Shown: one piece after another, positions 47,801-61,398 of the stretch | Layout: every line of letters begins with the position of its first letter | Numbering within the stretch: the first letter of the stretch is position 1 | Assembly: GCF_037975245.1 (NCBI RefSeq) | Contig: NC_092564.1 | Coordinates: 1,379,984-1,443,983 of the forward strand | DNA length: 64,000 bases | DNA from: Apostichopus japonicus | Taxonomy: Eukaryota > Echinodermata > Holothuroidea > Aspidochirotida > Stichopodidae | Reading direction: 5' to 3' | Notes under the pieces: model-generated | Databases searched by the model: none | The model's input: the letters and a program-made list of their open reading frames with translations, nothing else | Told to the model about the DNA's origin: nothing | Program-made: the position numbers and the translations under genes

Positions 47801-50800
47801 CAAGGCAAGATATGTACATCAAATAGGTTGTCTTCCCTCCCTCCCTCTCCCAGCTCAGTGATGGACAGTCATTGGAACTAAAAGCTAATCATAACTCTTG
47901 TTGAGAAATCTCAACGTTGGCCTAACAGATAGATGTAGACAGTTTGTAAGAGTCATCATCCAGAATGTGCAATTCAAACACCACTCTGTACATCATAGAA
48001 CAAGAATGGCCCCTAACTGGCCTCCAGTAATACATTGGTTTGTTTCATTTGTTAGAGATGAATAAATTCACATCCTCAACTACATTCATCAGTATTTATG
48101 ACTGGTATTAGTACACGAAACCTTGAACACCTGTCATGTCCTGGACTGAACCTGTATTCTAAATTGATCTTAATACCAAGCCTTGATATATTTGTATGTT
48201 ATTGGAAACTGTCCAACTAAATTAATTAATGTATCTCTGTTGTCCCAGCCATTTGGCTACTCCTATGATCAAGTTATTAACCACTCAATTGTATCTGGAA
48301 ACTCTGCAGGGCCATAGATTTAATGTCATGTTTTATTGCTTCATTTGTAAACCTTTCAAGTTTGATTTGATCATTCCTGGGATAATTTTGACGGACAAAA
48401 GTATCTGATCATGCAGCCAGCTAGAGTATGGTTCTCCAGCGGTTTAGCAGTGCCTTAGCAGTCCTAATGTGCTTAATCTGTACTGTCTGAATTGCAGAAA
48501 CAAGATCGTTTGTAAACGTTCACAAAACTGCGAGCAAGCCTGGTGAACTTACAGAAAGAAAGAAAGGTTCAGTTTATCCAAAGGAAAGAAGTTACATACT
48601 TTAGAAAAGACAAGTTAAGGTGCTTACAATTGTTAGATTGACTTGAAACTTCAAACATATGTTTAAAAAAAAAACAGCCTTTTTCAATAGTTACAAAGAA
48701 AATGGTATACTAATAAGTGAATGAACCATTATGATCTGCAGTTAGAGAGTGCAGCTTGTCCAGTTTCTCAAAACTAGATAAGACTGATACCACAGCGCCC
48801 TCTAATTTTGTGCATTGCTGGAGGACCCCCTGTGACAAATTCAGTGGAAATGGCCGTTCTAGAACCTGTGTTAGTCAACTTCTTGCAAATAACACAGCTG
48901 CAATGTCACTTCCTTGTTCATTGTCCTTCTTTGTTAAATCTGTTTTTGGAAACATTGATTGTATTGTCTGTATATTTAGTTTTCATCCTTCATCAGTTAG
49001 CTTGTTAGCTTTAGTACCATCCATAGTACTTAAGCCAAATGCTGGCTTTATTTTAAATGTTTCCATTCAAACTCTTAGCAGGACAAATCCATTGTGCTTT
49101 AGTCCTACTGCAGTACAGTAACTTTATATTGATATATCATGGAGGTCACAGCCAGGTGACTAGCTAACCTGTGAAATGCAGCTGTGTGTATGAATCACCT
49201 TGTTATTAGCTATCGATTGTGCCGTAGTCTAAATTTAATGTGTTGCACAGTTTTATCAAAATTACACCATGACTTTTAAAAAATTATTCGGCAATCCCTG
49301 CTGACAGATAAAAATTGTCAGCATTTCTATAAGAATAAGCTTGTGATGATCTTTTAACTACTCAGGCAAAGGTATCAAGCAGTGTAGTAATTCACCTGTC
49401 GACGGGGGGATGGATGTGAAGAGGGTTGGGGGGGGAGAAGTGATGGTATGGTAGACAAGTAGTTGTTAATGGGGTGAGCATATTTTTCAGTATCCTTCAT
49501 TTCATGAAGATATGCTTTGCAACCTGTAAGTCTAGAACATGAAATCCTTTGGAGAGCACAAATGGTGCTTTTACTCTAATTTGTCAATGTGCCCACATAG
49601 TCCCATCTTTATCATGTGTTGCACTGATATGAGCAAACTAAATTTTTAACATGAAATGTACATGATCATTATTCTTTGTACAACTCAACTGTGTTGAACT
49701 TATCAGAAGCTTGATTAGGATACTACTTTACATTGTTTCCCTGTGTAGGCATAGTTGGTCGTAACAGACTTCAATTAATTTTTGGCTGTTTCATACTCTT
49801 CCCTGTCTCTCAGTTTGGGAGGTGGGGAGGGAGTGGTTCGGAGTTGGATTGGGCATAGTTTGGAAGGGCTCCAGTCACCCTGCACCCCAACACACTTTGT
49901 AAAGAAGCTATGACTATCTCATCTACATACTGTACTAACCCACCAAGGTCCTTTGCCCTGATAGTCTTTTACTGGTTCTTACAGTAAGAATCACAGCATG
50001 GTATCCAGGTATTCGTCATATCTCTGTCAAATGATTTGTGTGAATTGCATTCCTCTTAATGTTCATTTTGTGTTGGTCTGTTGTTTCTTTCATAGAAGGT
50101 GCATTTCATTATTTTTTTCTTTCAATTTCACATAACAAAACCATTCTTAACGGTGATAGATTTGATACTCCTGCCAATCTTGCATTTATTCAAATTTCTT
50201 GACAAATTTATATCAAACGGCAGAGAATTCACTGTTAATACACTTTTTCCTATCGATTCTTTTTACTACTATTATCATCATGGTACTATGAATATCTTTG
50301 GTTTCTTTTATGTTGTCTTTCAGATATATATCATTGGAACATTGTATCAATCTTATTTACAAAGTCTGAAAAAGGTTTCATTTGGATCGGGGGGGGGGGA
50401 GAGAAAGGGAGGGGGGAATGGGAGGGGGGATTGGGAGGGGAATCATATGGAAATGGGCATGTTAATAAGACAATGACAAGTCTGATCAAAATTACTCAAG
50501 TAGATGTTATAGAAAATAGAACAATTGATGTATATGACTCTTGAGGGAATATATATTGTAACATTTCATCATGTCATCAATGTTTATTGTCACTGGGGAA
50601 TTCCTTAGGGATAACTTTGTGAGAAGATATTGATAATGGTTTGACAATACCAGAAAATCCCATTAACAGTGTAGTGTGTACTTTGGCTAGTCAAGTAATT
50701 GCTTTAAGTAATGAAGTAAAACTCAAATACTTTTCTATATTTCTGTTTGTAAGTTAAATGTGGTTAATGCTAATATAAGAAGTGGCAGGGGAATGGAATC

Positions 50801-53605
50801 TCAGTTCAGAATGAAATCATTAATTTTCTGTTTAATTAACCTTTATTTTTATGAAAATTCTATAGCAAGGTTTCTTGTAGTCTGATTGATATAATAGTCT
50901 CATTTTGAGTAATAATCACATAACAGCATGCCAGTATACACATTCACCTGTTATAAGGAAGAATGCTTGGTATTAGAAAATAAACCATTTTACCAGGGTG
51001 ATAGCCAGACTTCTCCCCCACCACACCTCCACTCCCTTGGCTACGCTACTGGTACCATGTTAGATACCAGAATCAAGAGTGCAATTATTTCAATTATCTT
51101 TCTTCTAGGTTTTTCACCAGGAAGTAATTCAATATAAAATTTGTTTGTAAGGCACAAATATGTTAAATATATATATATAGAATGGAACATGGTTTATCAC
51201 ACTTTACACTGTTTCTTAAATTTTTATCATATATTCACGTGTGCTTAATTGCTATTATGGGATGATTTAACAGAAAAGATAACTTCTTTATAAACTTGTA
51301 TGTAGGTTTTTCCTTTCATTGCTTAAAGCTGTGCAAATAGTACAGAAGCATGTATAGATGCCAGTTTGTTTTTCTCGTTTTTTTTCTCATTTCAAATGGC
51401 ATATTCGATGGAGTGTATGAATCAAATTGTCAATGTTATTGTTGTTCTATGTGGCTACTCATTGCCATTTCATGTGAGGTTTATGTTCAGCTAGAGATAG
51501 TCAAGATATATAACAATAACTGAATTAATTCCACAAGCTGATTCTTAGTCCAGTTGGGTGATGAAATCAATGAGGGTATCATAGTTTGATAAAATTGCAA
51601 CTCTAGTTTGAGTAAGTTTAGGTTAGTTTGGTCAAAGTATCATAAACTGGCAAAAAAGGGTCTTAAAAATTGAAAAAAATAAAAAAAACAGCAAAATTTT
51701 CATCAATCATGTCTAACAATATATTGATTAACGAAAATGTTTCTGAGTTGGTAGTGAACCATTTACACAATGAATGATGAAAATGTAGAAGGGTTTGATG
51801 CAAGAAACACTGTCTGTACTGCACATTGCTGCAGATTACATCAGGAAATTACTGGACAGGATCATATCTGTTGTGTACAGTCTCATTTCTTCATTGTGTG
51901 TATTAAATGCTATGAATTTATTGAGTGTTTAGATATCAGCAAAAAGATGCAAAGTATGATCAATAAATTTTGCAAGAATAATGAACGCCTGTTTTGTTTT
52001 CATTTAATATTCGTGATGGGGGGGGGGGACTTTTAATGTTCGCAGGCATGTTGCAAGATCTGAAGATCATTCTGAGGGAGAGAAGGCTGGGAAGGGAGAG
52101 GGGAGGGTTGCTGATGTGGTTTAATGGAGGGAATCTTCTCCTGGAAGAAAGAGTGATAATCATAGAGTATCTCAATTATTGATTGATTGGTGATATTGAC
52201 AATACATTTGCTTTACTCATGGTGTGGGGAACAAATTTTGGCCAAAGTTGTGTCCCACAGCATGAAAGTGATTCATCCTTGGGTGCATAAATGATGATAA
52301 TCGTGGGTACAACAACTTTATTCTTGATAGCAAGATACTATACTACTACCAGTTTACCGTTGTGACCTAGGATATGGTAACGTGGTCAGAAGATTTCTCA
52401 CTTCATACTCCTCACAAACAGCCAGCACCAGCCACCCAGTCAATTATTGCATAAATTTGATGGCAAAGAGGCACTTGAAAACTGCATGAATGAAAAAATG
52501 TGCATATTTTTGTCACATAGACCAAGTTAGAGCATGTACAAGTCTGAGATATTAGAGCTATATATATATATACTGTAGGATTGCACAGAAGTACTGTATA
52601 CTACCAGCAGGGATGTATCCTCCCCATTGAAAAATGTTAGTAAAATGGAAGATGCTTTGATGCAAAATGGTTAATATTTTACAACTTTTCAAACAATGGA
52701 TTTTCAACTGTTTGGGTTGTACCATACATTTTATATATTATTTATGTATTCTTTCTGTCTGGGGGTGGGGGGGAGGGATTATAGCTTACCCACTGATATA
52801 CGTTGAAGTATACATGGTTTCACCCTTCATTGCCAGTCACATGTCGCTGAATGGAAGTGATGTTTGTGATGCATAAATTAAAATGCTTGCTCTTTTTCAC
52901 AGTGATAACACAGTGGTCATACTGTGTAAATGTTCCACTTTTATACTTATTACTCAGGCAGTTAAAGCAGCCAAACAAGAGACACGATACACCAGCATAT
53001 TTTACAAAGTTTATTCCAAATTATCAAAAATTTCACAACACGATTTTGTCTGATTAACTTATCCAGTTCAGATTGTTGCAGAATCAATGAAAAAACAAAA
53101 AAAAAACAACATGCAGCATAAAAACGGTAAGAACTAGATTATAGCAAACTGCACCTGTTATGTCTGATTAGGAGAATTGATGATTGTCATACAGGCAGTG
53201 CACTACAAAACATGGCCACAACAAGCAACAAACAGGAAGCAAAATGTAAGTGATAATAATAATAATAATCATAATAAAACAGAAGTATTAAAATCTAGTA
53301 CTAACAAATAATTGTGCATAATTGATGTGGTTGTCATGACTACATGAATTTAAATTGTATAAACTTGAGTAATAATTGGTTGAAAGGTAATCACAGGAGT
53401 ACTGATAATTAATAAATCACCCTGGAATAGGTGCCAAGGAATAATTTGTATTAAGGAGGTAGAACCATAAATTTAACATACCACCCTAGGAAGACATAAC
53501 TCAAGTTAAAAGATCAAGAATCAGAATTGCCATGAACTCATAATAATCACTTCTAATCTCAAAACTGGTTTCATCACCTTCAGTTTCTACAAACCCTATT
53601 GTTGA
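44861..53605. other. Long non-coding stretch; start may be HRG1 3' UTR
   Basis: No exon could be supported. Frames of 125 aa (50099) and 121 aa (48756) were examined and rejected. Poly-G or poly-C runs occur at 44433, 49427, 50390-50435 and 52018; a transposon-end-like CTTGGCTACGCTACTGG at 51037-51053. AATAAA motifs near 46211 and 46670 may serve HRG1. Confidence 0.45.
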
Positions 53606-53724
53606 ATGAACTTCTCTCACTGTACATTTTTGTCACTGCAAATGAGCTACAACCCTCATACTTCATTGCCAACAATATTGCAGCATAATAACTCCACCAA
53701 CACTCTCACCTCAACAATCAAACC

Positions 53725-54010
53725 TAGATTATCTCATCTCAGCGCATCTCATCTCAGCGCATCTCATCTCAGGGCATCCCATCTCAGTGCATCTCATCTC
53801 AGCAAATCCCATCTCGGTGCATCTCAACTCAGCTCATCCCATCTCAGTGCATCCCATCTCAGTGCATCTCATCTCAGCGCATCCCATCTCAGTGCATCCC
53901 ATCTCAGTGCATCTCAGCGCATCTCATCTCAGCCCATCTCAGCGCATCTCAACTCATTGCATCCCATCTCAGCGCATCTCATCTCAGCACATCTCATCTC
54001 AATGTATTCC
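53725..54010. repeat. Short-period tandem repeat (CATCTCAGYG / CATCTCAT units)
   Basis: Imperfect repeats of CATCTCATCTCAGCG with CATCCCATCTCAGTG variants. A plus-strand frame of 200 codons (53606-54208) runs through it as HLSAS repeats, and the other frames are also largely open, as expected for a stop-free repeat; no gene is inferred. Confidence 0.92.
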
Positions 54011-54210
54011 ACTTCAGGAATCATACCACATGGATCACACCTCACAGATCTGTCATACCTCAGCTCGAAGCCCTTAATGTATCCTACTCCAACACATCTC
54101 ACCTCAGCAACGCATATCATTAGACGCCATCTTGACATACCCAACCTTTCCTATGACTGTTTTAATGGCTACAACTCACAACATGACCTGGTTCCTCAAG
54201 TTGTATAGTC

Positions 54211-57200
54211 TAACATTAATAATGAACTTTACAAAGGAGATTACAGTCATGGTAGGACTGTATGGTAAAATATAAATAAATGACGACTTGCATCACAGTT
54301 GAGTTACAGTAACTCATCACCATCAACACATAGCTGTCAAACGCTAAGTGTCAAAAAAGTTTTGTCAAATATTGCACATGTGCAGTTCTAGAGATTGGTA
54401 TCAACACCATATCATGCATAGTTCATTAGCTGATGGACCTGTTATTGCATATCAATGATATCAGGGTAATTTTATTAAATTTGACTGTTTTAACATTTGA
54501 GTCATCAAGAGCTGAACAAAAGAATAAGTCAGCACAAGGAAATTGCCATGAAAAGCCAAGTCCCAACAGAATATTGTCATTCTGGAAGTAAGAGCTGTCT
54601 AAATCATCATTGAAATCCAATTAAAGTTATCATCATGGCCTAAACATGTCCAGTAAAATGACCTCCTGCAATCCTTCACTCACAAACCAAGTTTAAACTC
54701 AATTGTTAAGGACTTGGTGTTGGTAGAGTAAAATCACAACATTATAATTGTTACAACTCAGATGACCTGAGCTGTATATCATGACAAATCTGTCAAATTT
54801 CATCATATTTTGCAGCATCTAATCTTAGATGTATATCAGCTGGCAACGAAGGGAATTCATAAGCAATACAACAACAACAAAGGCATAGGAGATTCAACTG
54901 TATCGGTGATATCTTGAGGCTGGCAGCGATGGGAAAATATCTGGCTCGCTTAATTACTACCTGTCCTTGTATAACAAGGTTTTTCTCTTTCAGGACAGGG
55001 GAGTGGGGGAGGGGGAATGAGGTACAATATAAGGTGTAGCTGAGCGTGTTTTGTAACCCCCCTTCCCCCCCCCATCCACACCCTCCCAATGATCATTCAC
55101 TATTGCAATGGTGGATATGATGATGTAATTTAGAAATTTGTCCACATAGGGGATAATGACGACTTGATTCCTTGATGCGGAAAATTCATGCTATGACTGA
55201 AGCTGCAAGACAAAATGTCACAGCTTACAATCTTGCACCCGCTTTAACACTCTGTTATTAAAAGTCACTGTTGATGGTTATAACATGGACAGTAAGGATA
55301 ACTTCAAATTTGAAAGTACCCTGAGTAATTTCAATTTGATCTCTTTAGCTTCCTATTCATAGAAATAGCTTGAACCTAGTCAAGCTGTGATTTTTCACAA
55401 CCACAGAAGTAGAGTTCATTTGTGGCTCACAGAGAAAGACAACCCAGATTGTTTGAATAGTTTCAGAGTTCATGAGGAAGAAGCATCATGTTGTACTAAT
55501 TGATAAATTACTAGACTTCCAGTTAATACCTTCATCATTTTTGGCATGGGATTGTTACCTCAAGCTAAACACTTGTTTCTGGATTTTAAACTTGGGTACA
55601 GTATATATCCTTTAAACATAAAACCACCAAAACACTCAGAGATCCTCAAAATGATATCACTTTCCCTTAACGTTCATCGTCAGTACTGAAAATATGATGT
55701 CAATATGGAGGGTGGGGCTGGGAGAGGGGGGGATGAGTGGTGTCAAAATCAATATCATGTTCCTGGGATTTCCTGGAAAATATGGTTACCTTAACCAAGA
55801 GCTATGTCTTAATGTCGATCAGATAGGACCACTTTACTTGGATGTCAACCTCTACATCCCCCCAAACAATGTTAGGAGAGGTGGCAAGCAAAGGCCTTTG
55901 GTCATCCCAGGAAGTATTAGGTCCAAGATTAGCAACCACCAAGGAGCTACTAACATATTTGACTGAACAATTGTGCAACAGCTTGGAGTTGTACCCAGTT
56001 GTTCACAGCCTGCATAGTTACTAACATTGTGGCACGTACGTTTGGAAAGCAACTTATGCTAGCTTGAGAGACTACAATATAAACTACAATGGTCACGAAT
56101 CACGCATCAAATATGCAATAAAAGTTAATAAAAGAAAACAATATTTTACAAAATTACCTTTTTTTTAAGTACTAATCTTGGGTAAAAATGATGATTACAG
56201 ACATTAGCCCTAAATTCAAGCATATCCTGATATATCCTGATTAAATACCGATTAATCTATTTATTACTAGCATACTAGAGTAACAGATGATGCTAAACAT
56301 TTGACCTGCTAAGTATTACCACTAACAATTAAGTCTGTAATTAACTACTAATTAAATCAGACAAATACTAAGTACTGTACGTGTGTGCTCTTTCTGATTA
56401 AAAACAATAGAAACTAATCTATTAAAGGACTGTCTAGAGATCTGTATATATAGCAAGACCGGAAATCCGTTACTGATGCAGGCGGTTGTCACGTTTACTC
56501 CTACATGACCTCATGACATCATAGCTTAATTATAATACAGATGTTCATATCTATCGCTTTACAAAAGTTTAAAATTCAAGGCACTGTGTTGGTAGTATTA
56601 GACTTCTCTTGTGGTTAGCTTGTTTGAATGAACATTTTCATTGCATGGTGTTCCTACTTACCATACCTGTCTAGTACATAGTAACCTACCACATAATAGC
56701 AACATCCAACACTTTTACTATTACATTCAAATTTAAATATTGGAAGCATACATAGGAATGAATTTGAGAGTACACTTTAAGAGGAAACTTAAAGATCATA
56801 ACATTACTAAACACTTTCAATAGTACAATTAACTTGGCACCAATTAATGCTGAAGTTACAATTTCTTCAACCTTAAAAAAATGATGGTATTAAATTACAC
56901 TGAATTAATGGAAACAACGGACAACAAGATGTATGGTGATATTAATATTAATGTAGTATGAATATGAAAACTGTATTTGAACCTGATCATGCATGGCAGC
57001 AGCAGCTAATGTATCATTTGAATGTTACCATGGCAACAAAAGTATCAAGTAGGTGTGAAAACATCAAGTATCTTAATAACTTTAAGGTTTGCTCACCAAA
57101 TTACAACTGTTAGAAATAGCAAGACATACACATCAACCGTAAGAAAAAGGATATGTTCAACATAATTTGCTGAGTTTATAACTGATATGTGTTCATTACT

Positions 57201-60110
57201 GCATCAAAATATGTTAGAGAGACCACAAGAACGGTCACAAAATGATTAAAACTATCACACCTGTAGAACTGTTACCAATGAAGTTTCTACCATCAGAACT
57301 ACAAATCCTTCCATGGCCTAATTTGAAATCACCCAACATCTTCAACAAACAGTGCTAGATTCTTCAGGAAAGCAGTTTAAAGCATTGTAGCAAACTAAAA
57401 TTTGGATCCAACGCTTATGTTTAATCTGTAACTGTAAAGTCAGGTTCACTGCTATGCCATTCTATTAAACAAAACAATTATTTCCAACTGGTGAATACAA
57501 GTTAAGACAAATGAGATGATATTCAAACTGGGAACATTTTTTAAAATTTGATTTGAGAAGAAAGACAATCTGTTTTGCTTGCTCAGAGCAAAACTATGGA
57601 AGTTTTGTAAAATGAACACAAAACTATAGCAAAAAGATTGAAAATGTCTTAAATTCATGTTAACAGGTTGGTTGCAAGGTTTATTGTATTTGAATAAACT
57701 GGAAATATTAGATCCTTTAATAAACACAGCAAATTGGCTTCAACTTGGATTATATTTCACAAGTAAAAATATTGTCAACAAGAATCTTACTGGAATCAAT
57801 AATTAAAATTACCAAGTACAATTTTTTTATTTTTTTTTATTTTTATAAAAATATACTTTTGCAAGCATCATTTACGAGCTTCCTTACAGCCACAAAAAGG
57901 AATTTTTTTAAAAGTTTACTTTCACAATTCAACAGATCAAGGTTTTTTTCTTGTAATGTGTAAAGTTCCAATTGGAATGCATAAGTTTATAAAGTTCAAC
58001 CCCAAACTTATTAACAATAGCATAATACACTATTAAATATGGATGCTTCAGGTAGGAAAGACAAATATTATTGATGTTTCTTCCTTCCAGAGATAATAAA
58101 TAAGACACATTCCAAACATCCTGATGACACTGAGATATAGTAATTATGTAAAAAGGCAACATTGTGTTTAATTGAGAAATACAAATAGAAAATGAGAATG
58201 ATTTGCATGATGCTGTAATGTTTTGTCTTTCACATCTGCCCACCCCCACTCCTCCCCTCCTCTTCTCCACCTTCCAGACTCTGATAGTACTCTCAGTATC
58301 CACAATAAATTGAAGCAACAAACCATCCGATGTCTAAATCTGACTCCACATGTAGACATAGCCAGGACATAAACAAGTTGGTATAGCATTTCCTGGCATC
58401 TAATATGGTTCAGTACGCCATACAGAGCAATGATTTACCACAGCAATGTATTAAAGCCAAACTTGAAGTAAACTGACAATCTCTCAAAGTGTTTTCTACT
58501 AATGTCCCATTCAGAAAATTGTGTAATAAGAGGTACAAGAATGACAACATCACTGCTTATTGATACTTCTGTATATAAACAGCCACTGATCTTTTCATTC
58601 CACAATTTCTTCAGAATATGTAAAATATGTGAAAGAAAGTGGATATATGTAGCACAGTGTAGAAGTGAAATACATGACAAACATGGCAATGGTAGTTATA
58701 TTTGCCAGTCAAATTGTTTTGGTCTTCAGATACCACAAGAAGTATTGCACACCAGTGTGATAGTCAGTACTGTGTTCTAGTAAAGGTTTCCTTGTGCATA
58801 CTGATTTACATCATACATGTACATTATTAACAGAACACTATCCAAGCAAAATCAAATGCAAACTGCCTATGAATGCAAGATGTAAAAAGAGAAGTAATTG
58901 TCAGCTAAATGGTACTGGATAGTGTAAGTTATTAGGGAGCAATAAGGCATATTTATGTAAGCATAACTTCCTTCCTTTATTATGGCTTTACCTTAATGAT
59001 GTAAGGGCTTAACGATGGCAGCAGATATATTTCTTAATCACATTATGTCAGATTATTGTGAGAACTCTTGCTTAATGATCACAAGATGTTCCAATGAATA
59101 TCACCAGTAAAAAGGGTTTCTTAGAAATGCATAATGTTGGCAAGCAGACTATTAGCTTTAGTACACTGGAAAAAGTGGTAATAAATTATGAAAAAAAAGT
59201 CAGTGTTTGCAACAACAAAAAAACAGTACACCATGCTTAAGCTGACCTGAATTCACAGTGATGTCATCAACTGTCCTTAAATTAAATAAACACAAAAACA
59301 AAGCAGGAGTAACAGACACAATCCATACCTCCTTCAGCTGCAGTGTATTCCTGAATTACCATATTGGATTCACCCGCATTAAAATATCAGAGACATAAAT
59401 TACATTTGGTCTGCATACACAATTCACATCATGTACTTGCAACCGACAAATTGAACACGTTTTGGTAGTTTTCACAACAGCTACCATCAGAACAGATGCA
59501 TCATTTTACAAAATTCCTATTCTCATAAGAGCATGGGAATTTTGATATGGTGCTATCACTCAACGGTCCTGCAGTTCTGAAATAGACTTGTAATGGATGC
59601 ACACACTCAGATGCTTAAAAAATTATAAAAATACAAAATAATATAGGAATGGGTACAGTCTGTACAACCAAACATCGTAATGAATGTTTGCAGCATTTAG
59701 TACATTTACCACTGATGTATTATACTCATACAGTACTGCTTTTATGTTTTATGACAGGGGCACCCAGCCATTAATGGTGGGATGCAACAAGTTACTCTAC
59801 ATGGCCTAAGAGACCCCCTCCCACCCCCTTCTTTTTGAAAATAGAAAAAACAAAGGTGAACAATTTATGAGGTTAATTCTGTGCTTTCTGATTATCATTA
59901 TAACATTACGTAAAAACAAAAAGACTATGCAGTTTTCCCATCATCGCTCTTGTCTACATAGACTTGTAGATTATAAAAGTAGAAATTATCTAAACAAAGC
60001 AAGTAAATACTTACCTAAACACTAAGAACATTCAAAATCAGCTGTGTATTTGTTAGGCCCTCCAGTAGACCACCCGTGTAGTTTGGTACAAGACGGAAAA
60101 ATGGCTAACT
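54211..60110. other. Non-coding stretch; right end is CDK4/6 3' UTR or flank
   Basis: No exon supported on either strand. The minus strand immediately below 60111 should be CDK4/6 3' UTR; the first clear AATAAA on that strand lies near 58977-58982 (tttatt on plus), but which poly(A) site is used cannot be seen. Confidence 0.4.
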
Positions 60111-61398
60111 CTAAGATTGTGATTCAGCACTTTTCTTGGAGGAGGATGCGGTCAAAGAAACGGCAGGCGTCGATGTGTCACTCTTCTCCGTTTCTTCTGT
60201 TTCTTTTGTCGTTCCTTCATCTCCGTTGCCATGGTTATCGTCGTCGTCGTCATCATCATCATCATCATCATCTTCCTCCTCCTCCTCCTCTTCATCTGAT
60301 TCTTCTTCTTCATCTTCCTCATCGCTCTCATCATCGCCATCTTTGAAGTAGCTGTGGTTCAGGGCCTCGGCAGCAGTGATTCGAATGTTTGGATCAAAGG
60401 TCAGGAGACGCTGTAAATCAAACAGGGACCAAGAGATTCCTTGTTTTATAGCAACAAAGTAACTGTGGAGGTGTGGGGTAGGGGGGGTGGCAGGGTGGGA
60501 AAGGTTAGTAACCGTGGTGGGAGACACTCCACATCAACATCATGTGATATGAAGCAATGTTACTTGTGTCAGCAGATGCTATCAATCAAACAGAGATCAA
60601 GAGATTTCCTAATAATAAAGAGAAGTTTGACTTAAATTTTGCAGCCTCAGTTGGGGGGGGGGTGGGAGGGTTGCAGTAAGATTTCTGACCCTGGTGACAT
60701 ATCACATTATAAAAGCTTCAGAAACATCAACATGTAGAATAGAACTGACATTTAGGAAATTGCAGTTCTTTGGCATAAGCTACAAGAGAAAGTGTGACAT
60801 TGGAAACAAACATTAGGAACAGATAACTGATAACTTGCAGAATGCTTTCAAAGTGGAAATATTGTTAGTGATAATAACTGAAAAGTCATCAACAACCAAC
60901 AAACGTCTCTTAACATATGAAATGCACCAAAGTTATCATCCATTTTCATATCATAGCTTGGTAAATGACTTCACCATCTTAGCAGATAAATACTCTGTCT
61001 GAATGTACCAGTAACGTCTGGCTAGGCTTACAATCTACTTATGTAACTTAAGCAATTAATACACAACTACCTGCTACATAAGTTTGCCATGAAGTGATTC
61101 TTCTCAAACAAACACTTTGGGGGTTGGAGGGGTTTGTGGGTTGGAGGGGTTTGGGGGTTGGAGAGGTTTGGGGGGTTAGAGGGGTTTGGGGGTTGGAGAG
61201 GTTTGGGGGTTGGAGGGGTTTGGGGGTGTTTAGCTCAGATAGGCTATCTACCAAGGACCTACCTTTAGTAAGTCTTCAGCCGATGGCGACAAGTTGTAGA
61301 TGACCTCCCGGAAAAGACGAGGAGCAGATACAGAGAAGGAGGTCCATGGGATGGAAACGTCTTCTGGCCACTCACTTCTATCAGGCAAGCCGATTACA
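60111..61398 (-). CDS. CDK4/6: Cyclin-dependent kinase 4/6, last two coding exons (gene partial, runs off right edge)
   Basis: Seen: exon 61398-61263 encodes VIGLPDRSEWPEDVSIPWTS and ends SPSAEDLLK. Exon 60410-60111 begins RLLTFDPNIRITAAEALNHS followed by YFKDG and ends at TAG 60113-60111. Borders are GT/AG. Known: vertebrate CDK4 and CDK6 have IGLPxxxxWPxDVxLP and LLxxxLTFNPxKRISAxxALxHxY here, which separates this subfamily from CDK2, CDK10 and CDK11. The kinase binds D-type cyclins and phosphorylates RB in G1. These exons cover the end of the C-lobe; the catalytic core exons were not found up to 64000 and must lie upstream. Odd: after the kinase fold there is a tail of about 75 residues, first a run of Asp/Glu (60217-60336), then Ser/Thr/Lys-rich. 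Vertebrate CDK4 stops soon after the fold. The intron (61262-60411) holds a G-rich minisatellite. Confidence 0.92.
60217..60336 (-). repeat. Trinucleotide-rich stretch encoding the CDK4/6 acidic tail
   Basis: GAT/GAC/GAA/GAG codons in near-uninterrupted runs, seen on the plus strand as repeats of tca, tcg, tcc and tct. It is in frame inside the last CDK4/6 exon. Such runs mutate in length by slippage. The plus-strand Ser-rich and other overlapping frames here are shadows of this repeat. Confidence 0.85.
61120..61235. repeat. G-rich minisatellite, ~17-bp unit (GGGTTGGAGGGGTTTGG)
   Basis: About six to seven imperfect units, located 28 bp downstream of the CDK4/6 exon donor at 61263, inside the intron. 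The transcribed (minus) strand is C-rich. Confidence 0.9.

Noticed and set aside
48756-49121. 121-codon plus-strand frame
   Set aside because: Hydrophobic, Cys/Ser/Phe-rich composition without a recognisable domain; another frame is open across the same bases; no splice context.
50099-50476. 125-codon plus-strand frame
   Set aside because: Phe/Tyr/Ile-rich from AT-rich DNA and ends in a poly-Gly segment made by poly-G runs.
53606-54208. 200-codon plus-strand frame with HLSAS repeats, the longest in the window
   Set aside because: It runs through a short-period CATCTCAGCG repeat that lacks stops in several frames; no splice sites or family support.
60136-60351. Plus-strand poly-Ser frame
   Set aside because: Antisense shadow of the CDK4/6 acidic tail.
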